Source: Natronobacterium gregoryi SP2
Lineage (GTDB): Archaea > Halobacteriota > Halobacteria > Halobacteriales > Natrialbaceae
Reading direction: 5' to 3'
NCBI RefSeq assembly: GCF_000230715.2
Contig: NC_019792.1
Span: 2,356,001-2,420,000 of the forward strand
Length of the DNA: 64,000 nt
Shown here: piece after piece, positions 35,474 through 45,062 of the stretch
How the letters are laid out: every line of letters starts with the position of its first letter
Position numbering within the stretch: the stretch's first letter is position 1
The notes under the pieces: model-generated
Seen by the model: only the letters and a program-made list of their open reading frames with translations
Databases searched by the model: none
Told to the model about the DNA's origin: nothing
Program-made: the position numbers and the translations under genes

Positions 35474-35770
35474 ATGTCAACCAAAGTCTCGGAGTCGACG
35501 GGCTACGTGCCGAACGGACAGATGTCGGCGTTCGGGTACGTCATCGCGGCGGTTCTGGTGGTCGTCATGCTGCCCCTGTTGCCGGTCATCGCCGTTGTGT
35601 GGCTTCTCTGGCGGGTTTTCGTCAGCGCGGACGAGGAGGAATCGAGCTACGCGAACTGGCGAAACGATCCAGAACGACGGCGGTTGGAGCCGCCGTTCGA
35701 GGAGGAAGTAGTTGAAGACGAAGACGAAGACGAAGACGAAGACGAGACCGAGGCCGAGGCCGAGGCCTGA
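35474..35770 (+). CDS. Small membrane protein with acidic tail
   Basis: A 98-residue protein: STGYVPNGQMSAFGYVIAA leads into one long or two short hydrophobic segments (to about 47, ending VVWLLWRVF). A (ED)n tail encoded by GAAGAC/GAGGCC triplet runs follows. Family name unknown to me. The start at 35474 was chosen since the upstream frame overlaps its promoter. Confidence 0.7.
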   Translation: MSTKVSESTGYVPNGQMSAFGYVIAAVLVVVMLPLLPVIAVVWLLWRVFVSADEEESSYANWRNDPERRRLEPPFEEEVVEDEDEDEDEDETEAEAEA

Positions 35771-35786
35771 TCCAGTTCTGTTTTCG

Positions 35787-36791
35787 TCAGTCGTCTGCCA
35801 GTGCGACGAGGTCGCTCGGTGGCTCGCCCGGTAGGTCGTCCCGGTCGTGTGGTGACTCGAGGTCGAGGTCCGGTCCTCGAGCGATAATTTGGTGGGGGTT
35901 CACGTCCGGGTGGGTCGTGTAGTAGTGTTCCGTGATGTGGTCCATGTCGACCGTCTCGGCGACACCTGGTGTCTGATATAGATCTCGGAGGTACGGCCAG
36001 AGGTTCTCGTAGTCTCGGACGTACTGGACGTTACACATGAAGTGGGTGTGATAGACGTTGTCGAACCGGATCAGCGTCGTGAACATCGCGATATCGGCTT
36101 CGGTGAGCCGGTCGCCAGCGAGATATCGCTGGTCCGCCAGAACGTCGTCCCAGTGGTCTAGCGCCGAGAACAGTTCTGTGACGGCCTCGTCGTAGGGGGC
36201 CTGTTCGGTTGCGAACCCGGCGCGGTAGACGCCGTTGTTGATCGGCTCGTAAATCTCCTCGATGACCTGGTCGACCGTTTCCCGATAGCCGTCCGGGTAG
36301 AGATCGACATCTCGAGTCGCTTGCGTTTCGAATTCGGTGTCGAACATCCGCATGATTTCTTCGGACTCGTTGTTGACGATGGTGTCTTGCGCCGTGTCCC
36401 ACAGCACCGGCACCGTCACACGACAGGTCACGTCCGGGTCGGCTTTCACGTAGAGTTCGCGTAGGTAGTCGGCGTCGTGGACGTGGTCGCGCGTACAGCC
36501 TTCTTTTTCGGGGGTGAACTGCCAGCCGCCCGTGTCCCGATAGGGGTCGACGACCGACACCGAAATCGCGTCCTCGAGTCCCAGAAGCGTCCGCGTCACG
36601 AGCGTCCGGTGGGCCCACGGGCAAGCAGCGGAGACGTAGAGGTGGTATCGGCCTGCCTCGGGCCGGAACCGGGCGTCGGGGTCGTCGCGGACCCAGTCGC
36701 GGAACGTCGTTTCCTGGCGCTCGAAGGAACCGTCCTCGTCTGTCGTCTCGTACGCGTCGGTTCGCCACTCGCCGTCGACGAGCGTGTTCAT
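35787..36791 (-). CDS. Glutathionyl-hydroquinone reductase-like protein (Xi-class GST)
   Basis: A 334-residue protein of the YqjG/ECM4 family. The nucleophile motif is SAACPWAHR (Cys57), followed by SVVDPYRDTGGW and the C-terminal GST domain (LAGDRLTEADIAMFTTLIRFD). Xi-class enzymes reduce glutathionyl-quinones. Haloarchaea generally use gamma-glutamylcysteine instead of glutathione, so the natural thiol is probably different. It converges with the upstream small membrane gene, with 16 bp between stops. Confidence 0.9.
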   Translation of the reverse strand: MNTLVDGEWRTDAYETTDEDGSFERQETTFRDWVRDDPDARFRPEAGRYHLYVSAACPWAHRTLVTRTLLGLEDAISVSVVDPYRDTGGWQFTPEKEGCTRDHVHDADYLRELYVKADPDVTCRVTVPVLWDTAQDTIVNNESEEIMRMFDTEFETQATRDVDLYPDGYRETVDQVIEEIYEPINNGVYRAGFATEQAPYDEAVTELFSALDHWDDVLADQRYLAGDRLTEADIAMFTTLIRFDNVYHTHFMCNVQYVRDYENLWPYLRDLYQTPGVAETVDMDHITEHYYTTHPDVNPHQIIARGPDLDLESPHDRDDLPGEPPSDLVALADD

Positions 36792-36891
36792 AGACGGCCA
36801 GAGGGACTCGAGCGTGAAAGGGACTTGCTAACCCCGATGTCACCGGCTCGAGTCACAAGCGTTTATGCACTCGTGGCGAGCACCGGAAGAT

Positions 36892-37911
36892 ATGCCAGCG
36901 GACGGGGACGACGACCGACACCGTCAGAGCCGCCTGTTTACCGACGAGGACGGCGAGTTCGACGCCGATCGTGCACTCGAGGAGTCGCTACCGATCGAGG
37001 ACGGCGAGGTAGTCGACACTGACGACCTCGCGGACCACCAGCGGTACGTCGAGGGACGTGGCATCTACGACGACCGAAACCGGATCAACGACCTCACTGG
37101 AAAGGAGTGGAAGTACGCCACGAAGTCCGTGGTCGCCGAGGGGTACCCGCCGGATATCCAGCACGACTTGCGCAGCGAACACGGCGGTCAGAAACCGCCG
37201 AGGCTGTGTGCGGAACTGATCGGGCGGTTCAGCAAGGCGGGCGAGACCGTGCTCGACCCGTTCGCGGGCGTCGGCGGCACCCTGCTGGGCGCGAGTGTCT
37301 GCGAACACGAGGGGACCGGGCTGCGCGAGGCGATCGGCTTCGAGCGCAACGGACGCTGGATCGAGATCTACGAGGAGGTCCTCGTGCGTGAAAACGAGGA
37401 ACGGCGGGCCCGCGGCGAGCCACCACTTGCACCCCAGGAGATGCGCCACGGTGACTGTGCGGCGCTGATCGCAGACGTCGACGACGCGTCCGTCGACCTC
37501 CTACTGACCGACGTCCCCTACTGGCACATGGACGAACTCGAGCAAACCAGAAACGAACGCGAGACCAGAGAGAGCAAACTGGACTCGTTCGACGAGAGAT
37601 CGAGTGCGGCGAGTCAGAGCAAGACGGCGTGGCTCGAGGACATGGCCGAGAAGTTCGACCGGTTCGCCGACGCGGTGACGGATGCGGGCCACTTGGTCGT
37701 CTTCATCGGGGACATGTACCGCGAGCAGTCCTACGAGTTCCTGTCGGCGGACCTCGCGCGGGTGATCGAGTCGGCCGCGCCCGTGACGCTCGCGGCGAAT
37801 CTGGTCTGGTACGACCCGACGAAAGAGTTGCACGTCTACGGCTATCCGTTCTCGTTTGTCCCCTCGATGGTTCACCAGACCGTGCTGGTATTTCGGCGCG
37901 ACGACCGGTGA
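36892..37911 (+). CDS. Orphan DNA methyltransferase (N4-cytosine/N6-adenine type)
   Basis: A 339-residue AdoMet-dependent DNA methyltransferase. The AdoMet-binding motif DPFAGVGGT is at 122-130. The catalytic motif reads TDVPYW (206-211) in place of the usual S/D-PP-Y/W. An acidic N-terminus and HLVVFIGDMYRE follow the general plan. No restriction enzyme is adjacent, so it is an orphan or regulatory methylase. Haloarchaea have a widespread CTAG-modifying methylase of similar size; this may be it, by inference. ATG 36892 sits 27 bp after a TTTATG box, so I prefer it over the Met 9 codons upstream. Confidence 0.82.
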   Translation: MPADGDDDRHRQSRLFTDEDGEFDADRALEESLPIEDGEVVDTDDLADHQRYVEGRGIYDDRNRINDLTGKEWKYATKSVVAEGYPPDIQHDLRSEHGGQKPPRLCAELIGRFSKAGETVLDPFAGVGGTLLGASVCEHEGTGLREAIGFERNGRWIEIYEEVLVRENEERRARGEPPLAPQEMRHGDCAALIADVDDASVDLLLTDVPYWHMDELEQTRNERETRESKLDSFDERSSAASQSKTAWLEDMAEKFDRFADAVTDAGHLVVFIGDMYREQSYEFLSADLARVIESAAPVTLAANLVWYDPTKELHVYGYPFSFVPSMVHQTVLVFRRDDR

Positions 37912-38150
37912 CGGCGCTGTCTGACTCGCGTCAGTCGACCGTCTGACGGGATTTTATTTTCGTCCCGTTTCTCGTATTAGCTGGCGCGCACTCTCTTCCC
38001 TCTCCACCCCCCATCCCAACTGATCCGGTTGCGCGTCACCCCCACACTATACTTTCTCTCCTCTCAGCGCCAGTCACGTAGACGAACACGTCGAGCCGAG
38101 AGGAGTCGCCGCCGTCCGGTGCTCTCGAGAGTCACGTCAGCGATGGCTCG

Positions 38151-38819
38151 CTAGGTGTGGGGTGACTCGGCCGACAGCGCATCACGCACTTCCGCTGCCC
38201 GGTCTGTCTCGGCGATGACAGCGACCTCGTCACCAGCCTCGAGTCGGGTGCCCGGAAGCGGGATCGACAGCGACTCGCGTTCCCGCCCGTGGGCATAGAT
38301 CCGTGCCGACGCCGGCAGGTCGAGTTCGGTCACTCGCTTGCCGATCGCCTGCGAGCCCTCTTGGACCTCGAGGACGGTCAACTGGAGGTTCGCAGCGAGG
38401 TCGGCAACGACGTTGAAGTCGCCGCCCAGAAGCGCGGTCTTCGCGCCTGCTGCACCGAGGCGTTCGGGGTAGACGATCTCGTCGACGTCTTCGGCGTACT
38501 TCTCGTAGATCTCTTCCCGGTAGTCTTCGTCGATCCTGAGTACCGTCCGACAGCCGTGGTGATTGCCGGCCGTACAGGCCGCGAAGTTGACGTTGAGGTC
38601 GGCGGTGAACGCGCCGACGGCGTCAGCGACCTCGACGCCTGCCTCCCGGAGTGCGGCTTCGTCGGCACCGTCCCCGAAGACCGCCTCGAAGCCGTCCGAT
38701 TCGGCACGATCGACCCGCTCCTCGTCGACGTCGACGACGACCACGTCGTGACCTTCCGTCGAGAGGATCTGTGCCGTTCGTGACCCGACCCGACCGTACC
38801 CCACGATAACACATTTCAT
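38151..38819 (-). CDS. trkA: TrkA-type potassium transport regulatory protein
   Basis: A 222-residue cytosolic RCK protein. The Rossmann motif GYGRVGSRTAQIL is at 7-19, with DVDEERVDRAE after beta-2 suggesting NAD(H) binding. A C-terminal TrkA-C domain follows (GTRLEAGDEVAVIAE). Such proteins gate K+ channels or transporters. No trkH gene is adjacent. The flanking 37912-38150 and 38820-39020 hold only pyrimidine-rich or promoter sequence. Confidence 0.92.
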   Translation of the reverse strand: MKCVIVGYGRVGSRTAQILSTEGHDVVVVDVDEERVDRAESDGFEAVFGDGADEAALREAGVEVADAVGAFTADLNVNFAACTAGNHHGCRTVLRIDEDYREEIYEKYAEDVDEIVYPERLGAAGAKTALLGGDFNVVADLAANLQLTVLEVQEGSQAIGKRVTELDLPASARIYAHGRERESLSIPLPGTRLEAGDEVAVIAETDRAAEVRDALSAESPHT

Positions 38820-39020
38820 GGTATACGTATACATCTTCTGTAGTCAAATACGTTGGTCCTGGCGCCCCACTCGAGATCGGTCGACGCTGGAACGGAGCGG
38901 GGCCGTGTCGGTACGTGAACTCGGACCTCGCCACCAGAGTATCCATGAACATGAATAAACTCTCGTCGGTAGAGACGAGAAACTTTAACTTAACCCTGTA
39001 TCTATGCTCGAGCGTCCAAC

Positions 39021-40505
39021 ATGGGTGTGGCTGATACGCTCGCCAACTACTTCGACTTCGGCGAGCACGAGACCGACTACCGAACCGAGACCCTCGCGGG
39101 GATCACGACGTTCCTCGCGATGGCGTACATCATCGTCGTCAACCCGACGATCATCGCACCGGCAATCTTCGGTCGTCCGCCGGGCGAGATCGGGGCCGAC
39201 GATCAGGCGGAAATCGCGGGCGAGATGTACTACTGGGGGGAGGTCGTGGAAATGCTCACCGTCGTCACGATCCTCGCGTCGATCGTGGCGATCGTCGTGA
39301 TGGCCGTCCACGCGAAACGACCCTTCGGGCTGGCTCCCGGGATGGGACTGAACGCCTTCTTTACGTTTACCGTCGTTCTCATCCTCGGCGTCCCGTGGCA
39401 ACTCGCACTGGCAGCCGTCTTCGTCGAAGGAATCATCTTCATCGCGTTGACCGCAGTCGGCGCACGAAAGTACATCATCGAACTGTTCCCCGAGCCGGTG
39501 AAATTCGCCGTCGGTGCCGGTATCGGTGTCTTCTTGCTGTTTCTCGGCCTGCAAGAGATTCAACTCGTCGTGCCCTACGAGAGCACGATGGTAACTCTCG
39601 GGAACGTCCTCGAGAGTCCGGTCGCTGCGCTTTCGCTTGCCGGCCTCTTGCTGACGTTGCTGCTGTACGCCCGCGGCGTTCGCGGATCGATCGTGATCGG
39701 TATCCTCACCACCGCGATCGCCGGGTGGGCTCTCACGCTCGCCGGCGTGGTCGCCCCGGACGTGCTCACGCCGGAGGGGGCGTACGACGAGGTGACCACC
39801 GACGGCGTCGCCGCGATGTTTGGCTCCGTCCAGTACGACTTCACACCGCTGTTCTGGGGCTTCGTCGAAGGACTCGAGATGATTACCGAGGAGCCACTCG
39901 TCTTCCTGCTGGTCGTCTTCACGTTCTTCTTCGTGGACTTCTTCGATACTGCGGGCACGCTCATCGGCGTCTCCCAGATCGCTGGCTTCCTGGACGACCA
40001 GGGTAACCTCCCCGAGATCGAGAAGCCACTGATGGCCGACGCTGTCGGTACCACCGCAGGTGCGATGATCGGTACCTCGACGGTGACGACCTTCATCGAG
40101 TCCTCGACCGGGATCGAAGAGGGCGGCCGCACCGGCTTCACTGCACTCGTCGTCGGCGGAATGTTCGTTCTCTCGCTGCTCGTCGTCCCGCTAATGTCTG
40201 CGATTCCACAATACGCGACCTACATTGCGCTGGTCGTCGTCGGGATCATCATGCTACAAGGCGTCGCCGACATCGACTGGCAAAACCCCGCGTGGGCGAT
40301 CACCGCCGGACTGACCATCACGATCATGCCGCTGACCACCTCGATCGCGAACGGACTCGCTGCCGGTATCATCAGCTACCCACTCGTCAAGAGTGCGATG
40401 GGCGAACACCGCGACATCTCGCCCGGCCAGTGGGTACTCGCCGGTGCCTTCGTCGTCTACTTCATCGTCTACTTCGCAGTCGAAGCGGGCATGGTCGTCT
40501 TCTAG
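39021..40505 (+). CDS. NCS2-family purine permease (AzgA-like)
   Basis: A 494-residue protein with about 12-13 membrane segments. The N-terminal TLAGITTFLAMAYIIVVNPTII, the GMGLNAFF motif and TFFFVDFFDTAGTLIGVS are characteristic of the AzgA-like branch that imports adenine, guanine or hypoxanthine. SSTGIEEGGRTGFTALVVG is also typical. It is probably a proton or sodium symporter for purine bases. It is transcribed alone, 80 bp before a glutaredoxin gene. Confidence 0.92.
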   Translation: MGVADTLANYFDFGEHETDYRTETLAGITTFLAMAYIIVVNPTIIAPAIFGRPPGEIGADDQAEIAGEMYYWGEVVEMLTVVTILASIVAIVVMAVHAKRPFGLAPGMGLNAFFTFTVVLILGVPWQLALAAVFVEGIIFIALTAVGARKYIIELFPEPVKFAVGAGIGVFLLFLGLQEIQLVVPYESTMVTLGNVLESPVAALSLAGLLLTLLLYARGVRGSIVIGILTTAIAGWALTLAGVVAPDVLTPEGAYDEVTTDGVAAMFGSVQYDFTPLFWGFVEGLEMITEEPLVFLLVVFTFFFVDFFDTAGTLIGVSQIAGFLDDQGNLPEIEKPLMADAVGTTAGAMIGTSTVTTFIESSTGIEEGGRTGFTALVVGGMFVLSLLVVPLMSAIPQYATYIALVVVGIIMLQGVADIDWQNPAWAITAGLTITIMPLTTSIANGLAAGIISYPLVKSAMGEHRDISPGQWVLAGAFVVYFIVYFAVEAGMVVF

Positions 40506-40585
40506 AACTGCAACTTTTCTTCGCGAGTTCCGGCAACCAGGCAGACGACCGATGATCACTTAGGTGTCAGTCGACACCCTCGAGT

Positions 40586-40831
40586 ATGGCCGACATTACG
40601 CTATACGACTTGCCTGGCTGCCCGTTCTGTGCGAAGGTCCGAACGAAACTCGAGGAACTCGACCTCGAGTACGACGTGATCGAGGTGCCACGTTCTCACG
40701 CCGATCGAACCGACGTCGAAGACGTAAGCGGCCAGACCGGCGTCCCGGTCATCACCGACGAGACACAAGGCGTCGAAGGACTGTACGAGAGCGACGACAT
40801 CGTCGAGTATCTGGAAGAGACGTACGCCTGA
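40586..40831 (+). CDS. Glutaredoxin-like thiol protein
   Basis: An 81-residue thioredoxin-fold protein with the active-site CPFC at 12-15 (LYDLPGCPFCAKV). The cis-Pro region GQTGVPVITDE and the C-terminal ESDDIVEYLEETY follow. It resembles haloarchaeal glutaredoxins / GST N-terminal domains. It probably works with gamma-glutamylcysteine rather than glutathione. It converges with the regulator gene at 40855. Confidence 0.9.
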   Translation: MADITLYDLPGCPFCAKVRTKLEELDLEYDVIEVPRSHADRTDVEDVSGQTGVPVITDETQGVEGLYESDDIVEYLEETYA

Positions 40832-40854
40832 CCTCGAGAGTGAATCGGCGCCGA

Positions 40855-41838
40855 TCAGGCTGCTTCTTCGTTTTCTGCCCGTTCGCGGATGACCTTTCGG
40901 AGTTCTTCGGCGTCGCGCATCTCCGAGAGTTCGTCGCGTTCGACCAAAGCAGTGCCGTCGACGGCGTTGCGTTTCGCCCGGTCGACGACGTAGACGGATT
41001 GAGTGTGTGTGACGTGGCCGATCGAACTCATGATGCGGGCACGTTTCTTCGCGGCTTTCGTGAACGCGGAGTGGCCAGTGAGAACGACGTCCTCCTCGCT
41101 GTCGTCTTCGGCGTCCTCGGTCTCGCGACTGACCGCTTTGAACGGCGACCGGAGCGTCGGGTGGACCTTATAGCCGGCCCGGGTGAAGACCGCGACGACC
41201 TGTTCGTCGTCGGGGTCGGCTTCGGGGTCTTCCGGCGTCGACTCGGGTTCGTGCACTTCGTCTGCACCGTCGAGGACGTCAACTGGACTCGTCAGCGGTG
41301 CGTCGAACATCTCCTGGAGCTCCATCGCGATTTCGACGGAGGCGTTCATCCCGTCTTCGTATTTCGAGACGGTTCGCCGGGAGACGCCGAGTTCGCTGGC
41401 GAGTTGGCCGAGACTCAGGTCTCGCTCCTGGCGTTCGTCGGCGAGCACGTCGCCGTCGATGTTGACGTACAACCCTCCCGGCGCAGCGTAGATCAGTGGC
41501 GGCACCTCCTCGATAAAGAGGTTGTACGCGGTGTCCGGACTGAGAACGGGAACGCCGTGACGGAAGTAGACGACATCGGGTTTGAGATCCTCGTCGCGAC
41601 TGCGCAACCCGATAACCAGTGGCGTCGCGTCGAGATAGGTGCCGAGTCGGCGCATCTCGTGGCCGGTCGCCTCGTTGAAGGCGTCGATGTTGCCGAGAAT
41701 CTTCACCAGAATCAAGTCTGCACCACGTCGCGCGGCGATGTCGAAGCTCTTTGGACGAATCGCACACCGGTCACTTACCGTGAATCCCGCGTCCTCTAAC
41801 ATCGCGGTCACGTTGCCGACCAGTGCGGAGCGGGACAT
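40855..41838 (-). CDS. Archaeal HTH transcriptional regulator (XRE-type domain)
   Basis: A 327-residue protein of a conserved archaeal regulator family. The N-terminal domain ([19 protein letters not shown] ... [14 protein letters not shown]) resembles a nuclease-like fold. The HTH ([21 protein letters not shown], about 142-162) is followed by a dimerisation part with [20 protein letters not shown]. The ATG at 41838 matches the family start. It is divergent from tiaS and could control it, but that is only positional. Confidence 0.88.
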   Translation of the reverse strand: MSRSALVGNVTAMLEDAGFTVSDRCAIRPKSFDIAARRGADLILVKILGNIDAFNEATGHEMRRLGTYLDATPLVIGLRSRDEDLKPDVVYFRHGVPVLSPDTAYNLFIEEVPPLIYAAPGGLYVNIDGDVLADERQERDLSLGQLASELGVSRRTVSKYEDGMNASVEIAMELQEMFDAPLTSPVDVLDGADEVHEPESTPEDPEADPDDEQVVAVFTRAGYKVHPTLRSPFKAVSRETEDAEDDSEEDVVLTGHSAFTKAAKKRARIMSSIGHVTHTQSVYVVDRAKRNAVDGTALVERDELSEMRDAEELRKVIRERAENEEAA

Positions 41839-42024
41839 ACGGGGATGTAAGCTATTCCTCCTACAAGAGCTTTTCCCCAGGATGCCCGTCTGCTGTGTGG
41901 CGATTCCAGGCCATTTCAGCAGTATCCTTATATATTGGTTTCGATCGTCACCGAGCTGCACCGAACTGGCGACCGACTGCCGACGTCCGAAAGGTGTTAC
42001 TCGCCGCCGCACCAAGACGAAGCG

Positions 42025-43293
42025 ATGACAGTCGTCGGGATCGACGATACCGACTCCCGCGAACGCGGGATGTGTACGACCTACGTCGCAAGAGAGGTCG
42101 CAAAGCGATTGCGCCGCGACAGAGCGTCTGTCGGCCGCCTCTTCCTCGTCCGACTCAACCCCGCCGTCGAGTACAAGACTCGGGGCAACGCCGCGCTCGC
42201 AATCGAGACCGACTGCGATCCCGACCGCGCCCTCGAGGTGGCCGGCGACCGCCTCGAGTCACTCGCGGAAACCGCCGACGAACGGACGAACCCGGGGCTG
42301 GTGGTAGCCGACACAGACGTCGAATCGGTCCCCGAGGACGTGGCCGGGCTCGCCGACCGCGCGATCCGCGAGGAACTCACGATCGCCGAGGCCGTCGACC
42401 GCATCGACAGGCACGGCTACCGCTCGTGGCACGCCGGCAACGGCCGTGGACGGATCGGCGCGCTGGCTGCGATCGGCGCACCGCAGGCGCTCGAGGAGTG
42501 GACTTACGAGCAAATCTCCTACCGCGACCCCGATCGATGGGGAACACCTCGGATGGTCGACGAGGAGAGCGTCTTCACGGCGGCCGACTGGGGCTACCCC
42601 GAGGCGTGGGACACGGTCGACCGGGGCGAAGACGAAGCCGTCTGCGTTCCACACACGCCGGGCCCGATTCTGTACGGCATCCGCGGCGACGACCCCGAAA
42701 CTGTCTGGAAAACAGCGGATCGGATCGACGGCGAACCCGTCCACGCGAGCCAGCTATTCGTGACCAACCAGGGCACCGACGCCCACCTTCAGAACGGAAC
42801 GATCGACGAGGCCCACGACGACCGAGCCTACCGGCTCGAGGGCCGGGTCACGACCGACCCCGAGACGCGCCAGGGCGGCCACGTCTTTTTCGAACTCGCC
42901 GGCGAGGAGTCGCGTCTCGAGTGTGCCGCCTTCGAACCGACCAAACGGTTCCGTGACCGGGTCCGATCGCTACGCGTCGGCGATCGGATCACCGCCTGTG
43001 GCGAACTGTCGGACGGAACGCTCAAACTCGAGAAGTTCGCGGTGCGGGAACTCGTCCGGACCGAACTCGCGACGCCGATCTGTCCCGGCTGCGAGCGGAC
43101 GATGGAGAGTGCCGGCCGCGATCAGGGATACCGGTGTCGGGACTGTAAGACGACAGCCAAAGCAAAACGGGAGGTAGACGTCGAACGGGACCTCGAGACG
43201 GGCTGGTACGAAGTACCGCCGTGCGCCCGTCGACACATCGCGAAGCCGCTCGTTCGAGGTGGGTTCGACGCACCGACTCACCCCGAGCGGTGA
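42025..43293 (+). CDS. tiaS: tRNA(Ile2) 2-agmatinylcytidine synthetase
   Basis: A 422-residue enzyme that attaches agmatine to C34 of tRNA-Ile so it reads AUA. It starts [20 protein letters not shown], the family's ATP/Mg-binding signature. [19 protein letters not shown] and [14 protein letters not shown] follow. The C-terminal half has an OB-fold ([20 protein letters not shown]) and a zinc ribbon [10 protein letters not shown]...YRCRDC. The ATG at 42025 fits the conserved N-terminus. Confidence 0.95.
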   Translation: MTVVGIDDTDSRERGMCTTYVAREVAKRLRRDRASVGRLFLVRLNPAVEYKTRGNAALAIETDCDPDRALEVAGDRLESLAETADERTNPGLVVADTDVESVPEDVAGLADRAIREELTIAEAVDRIDRHGYRSWHAGNGRGRIGALAAIGAPQALEEWTYEQISYRDPDRWGTPRMVDEESVFTAADWGYPEAWDTVDRGEDEAVCVPHTPGPILYGIRGDDPETVWKTADRIDGEPVHASQLFVTNQGTDAHLQNGTIDEAHDDRAYRLEGRVTTDPETRQGGHVFFELAGEESRLECAAFEPTKRFRDRVRSLRVGDRITACGELSDGTLKLEKFAVRELVRTELATPICPGCERTMESAGRDQGYRCRDCKTTAKAKREVDVERDLETGWYEVPPCARRHIAKPLVRGGFDAPTHPER

Positions 43294-43336
43294 GTCGCAT
43301 CGACCCGCACGACAGCAGTCACTGATCTGGTCGCCA

Positions 43337-44023
43337 CTAATCGTCGTCGTTGGATTGTTTTACTGTCCGTTCGTCGATGACGTCGATCGGAACGCCGGCG
43401 TCCATGCCGCGTCGGTCGGCGTCGCCGAATCCTGCGCTCAAGACGCGGGTGAGGGCGTCTTCGACGTCCTCGTCGAGTTCGTCGAACCGCTCGGGCCGGA
43501 CCTCGAGGACGAACCCCGTCGTAATGTTCGGCGAGGTCGGCAAGAAGAGAACGTGTCGTCCGTCGTCGGTGGTCTTGCCAGTCTTGAACGCCGTCATCCG
43601 AAGCCCCTCCCAGACCTCGAGTTTGACCGGCGTCTGGAGCGACTCTTGTTCTCCTAGTGCGGTTTCGGCGGCCATCTTGGAAGCGTTGTAGATCACTCGC
43701 ATGACGGGGACGCGGTTGGCGACGCTGTCGACGACGCGTTCGAAGAGGCCACCGGCCGTCGTTCGCATGAGATAACCGACCGAGAACGTGAGGATCGTGA
43801 CGACGGTCAGGACGACGACGACTCGAAGAAACGCTGCGACCTGTTCGCGGGTCCCTTCGCCCCCCAACAGCGGCGAAAGGGCGTCGGGTTCCAGGATGAC
43901 CTCGGGCGTGATACCCGCGACGAGCCCATAGAGCCAGTAGATGACGTAGAGGGTCACGAGAATCGGGCCGAGAACGATCAACCCGCTCGCGAAGTCCCGC
44001 TTCCACGAAGCCATGTAGGACAA
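43337..44023 (-). CDS. DUF502 membrane protein
   Basis: A 228-residue protein with two transmembrane segments (about 12-34 and 60-82) and a soluble C-terminal domain. It has FASGLIVLGPILVTLYVIYW, VPVMRVIYNASKMAAETAL and VLFLPTSPNITTGFVLEV, the layout of the DUF502 family of bacteria, plants and archaea. Function is unknown; plant relatives act in membrane trafficking. It lies 31 bp downstream of proline dehydrogenase on the same strand. Confidence 0.88.
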   Translation of the reverse strand: MSYMASWKRDFASGLIVLGPILVTLYVIYWLYGLVAGITPEVILEPDALSPLLGGEGTREQVAAFLRVVVVLTVVTILTFSVGYLMRTTAGGLFERVVDSVANRVPVMRVIYNASKMAAETALGEQESLQTPVKLEVWEGLRMTAFKTGKTTDDGRHVLFLPTSPNITTGFVLEVRPERFDELDEDVEDALTRVLSAGFGDADRRGMDAGVPIDVIDERTVKQSNDDD

Positions 44024-44053
44024 CTCACACCAGGGGCTAAAGAGCCCTTTCCT

Positions 44054-44890
44054 TTACCGGCCGAGAATTGCCCGAAGCGCGAATCGGAGGTTCTCTTTTC
44101 GCTCCATCACACGACGATAGAAGTACGACTTCCAGCGGCTGCCGTAGGGAACGTACTGGTAAACCTCGTACTCCTCGGCGAGGTCGTACTGTGTGTCGGT
44201 CCGGACGCCCATCAGCATCTGTACCTCGAAGTCAGTCCCATGTTCGTCGTAGAGATCGATGGCGTAGTCGACGATCTCGGGGTCGTGACTACCGACGCCG
44301 ACACCGCCGTCGTAGTGTTCGAACGCGTACTCGAGCAGCCCTTTCAGTTCCTCCGTGGCACGCTCTCTGTCGGTGTAGGCGACGTCTTCGGGTTCGTCGT
44401 AGGCTCCCTTGACGAACCGAACCTTGCCGGGGACGTCGGCGAGGCGTTCGACATCGTCGCGTGTCCGTCTAAGATTCGCCTGGACGCAGACGCCGACCCC
44501 GCCTTCGTACTCCCGGGCAAGTTCCTCGTAGGCGTCGAGTGTCGTGTCGGTCGTCGTGTGGTCTTCCATGTCCACCCAGACGAAGACGTCGTGGTCTTGG
44601 GCAGTCTCGACGATCGACTCGAGTTCCTCCTGGAAGACGTCCTCGCCGATATCGAGCCCGAGCTGGGACGGCTTGACGGAGAGACAGGCCTCGAGGTCCG
44701 ACTCTGCGATGTCTGCGACGAGCGAGCGATACTCCGCGGCGTCGTCGCTTGCCGGTGGCCGTTCGTCGTAGTGTTCGCCGAGCAGGTTGACGATCGCTTT
44801 GACGTCTCGTTCGTTGAGCGTTCGAACGTGATCGAGCACCGCTGCAGGAGATTCACCAGCGACGAATCGACTCGCGATCGGCGGGATCAT
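44054..44890 (-). CDS. Proline dehydrogenase
   Basis: A 278-residue FAD enzyme (PRODH TIM barrel) that oxidises proline to pyrroline-5-carboxylate. It has LSVKPSQLGLD, VFVWVDMEDHTTTD, VRFVKGAYDEPEDVAY, VGVGSHD and the C-terminal YVPYGSRWKSYFYRRVMER with the substrate-binding arginines. It is the single-function form, without a P5C dehydrogenase domain. The biosynthetic proCBA operon is about 3.4 kb away. Confidence 0.95.
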   Translation of the reverse strand: MIPPIASRFVAGESPAAVLDHVRTLNERDVKAIVNLLGEHYDERPPASDDAAEYRSLVADIAESDLEACLSVKPSQLGLDIGEDVFQEELESIVETAQDHDVFVWVDMEDHTTTDTTLDAYEELAREYEGGVGVCVQANLRRTRDDVERLADVPGKVRFVKGAYDEPEDVAYTDRERATEELKGLLEYAFEHYDGGVGVGSHDPEIVDYAIDLYDEHGTDFEVQMLMGVRTDTQYDLAEEYEVYQYVPYGSRWKSYFYRRVMERKENLRFALRAILGR

Positions 44891-45062
44891 AGCCGATGGG
44901 TTGGTCGCCAGTGATAAGGAATTTGGTATACCGGCGCGTCCGGCGGTGAACGGTATCGGTCACTGATGTCCGAATCCGGTGTCTCTTTTGGTCGTTCGAT
45001 CGATCAGCCAGCCTCGAGTACAGACCAGTAGCTCAAAGTTCCATCCACCAGACGGGGGTCGT

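Noticed and set aside
39974-40505. A second transporter gene inside the purine permease region
   Set aside because: The membrane segments are continuous in one 494-residue frame; no internal start or duplication was found.
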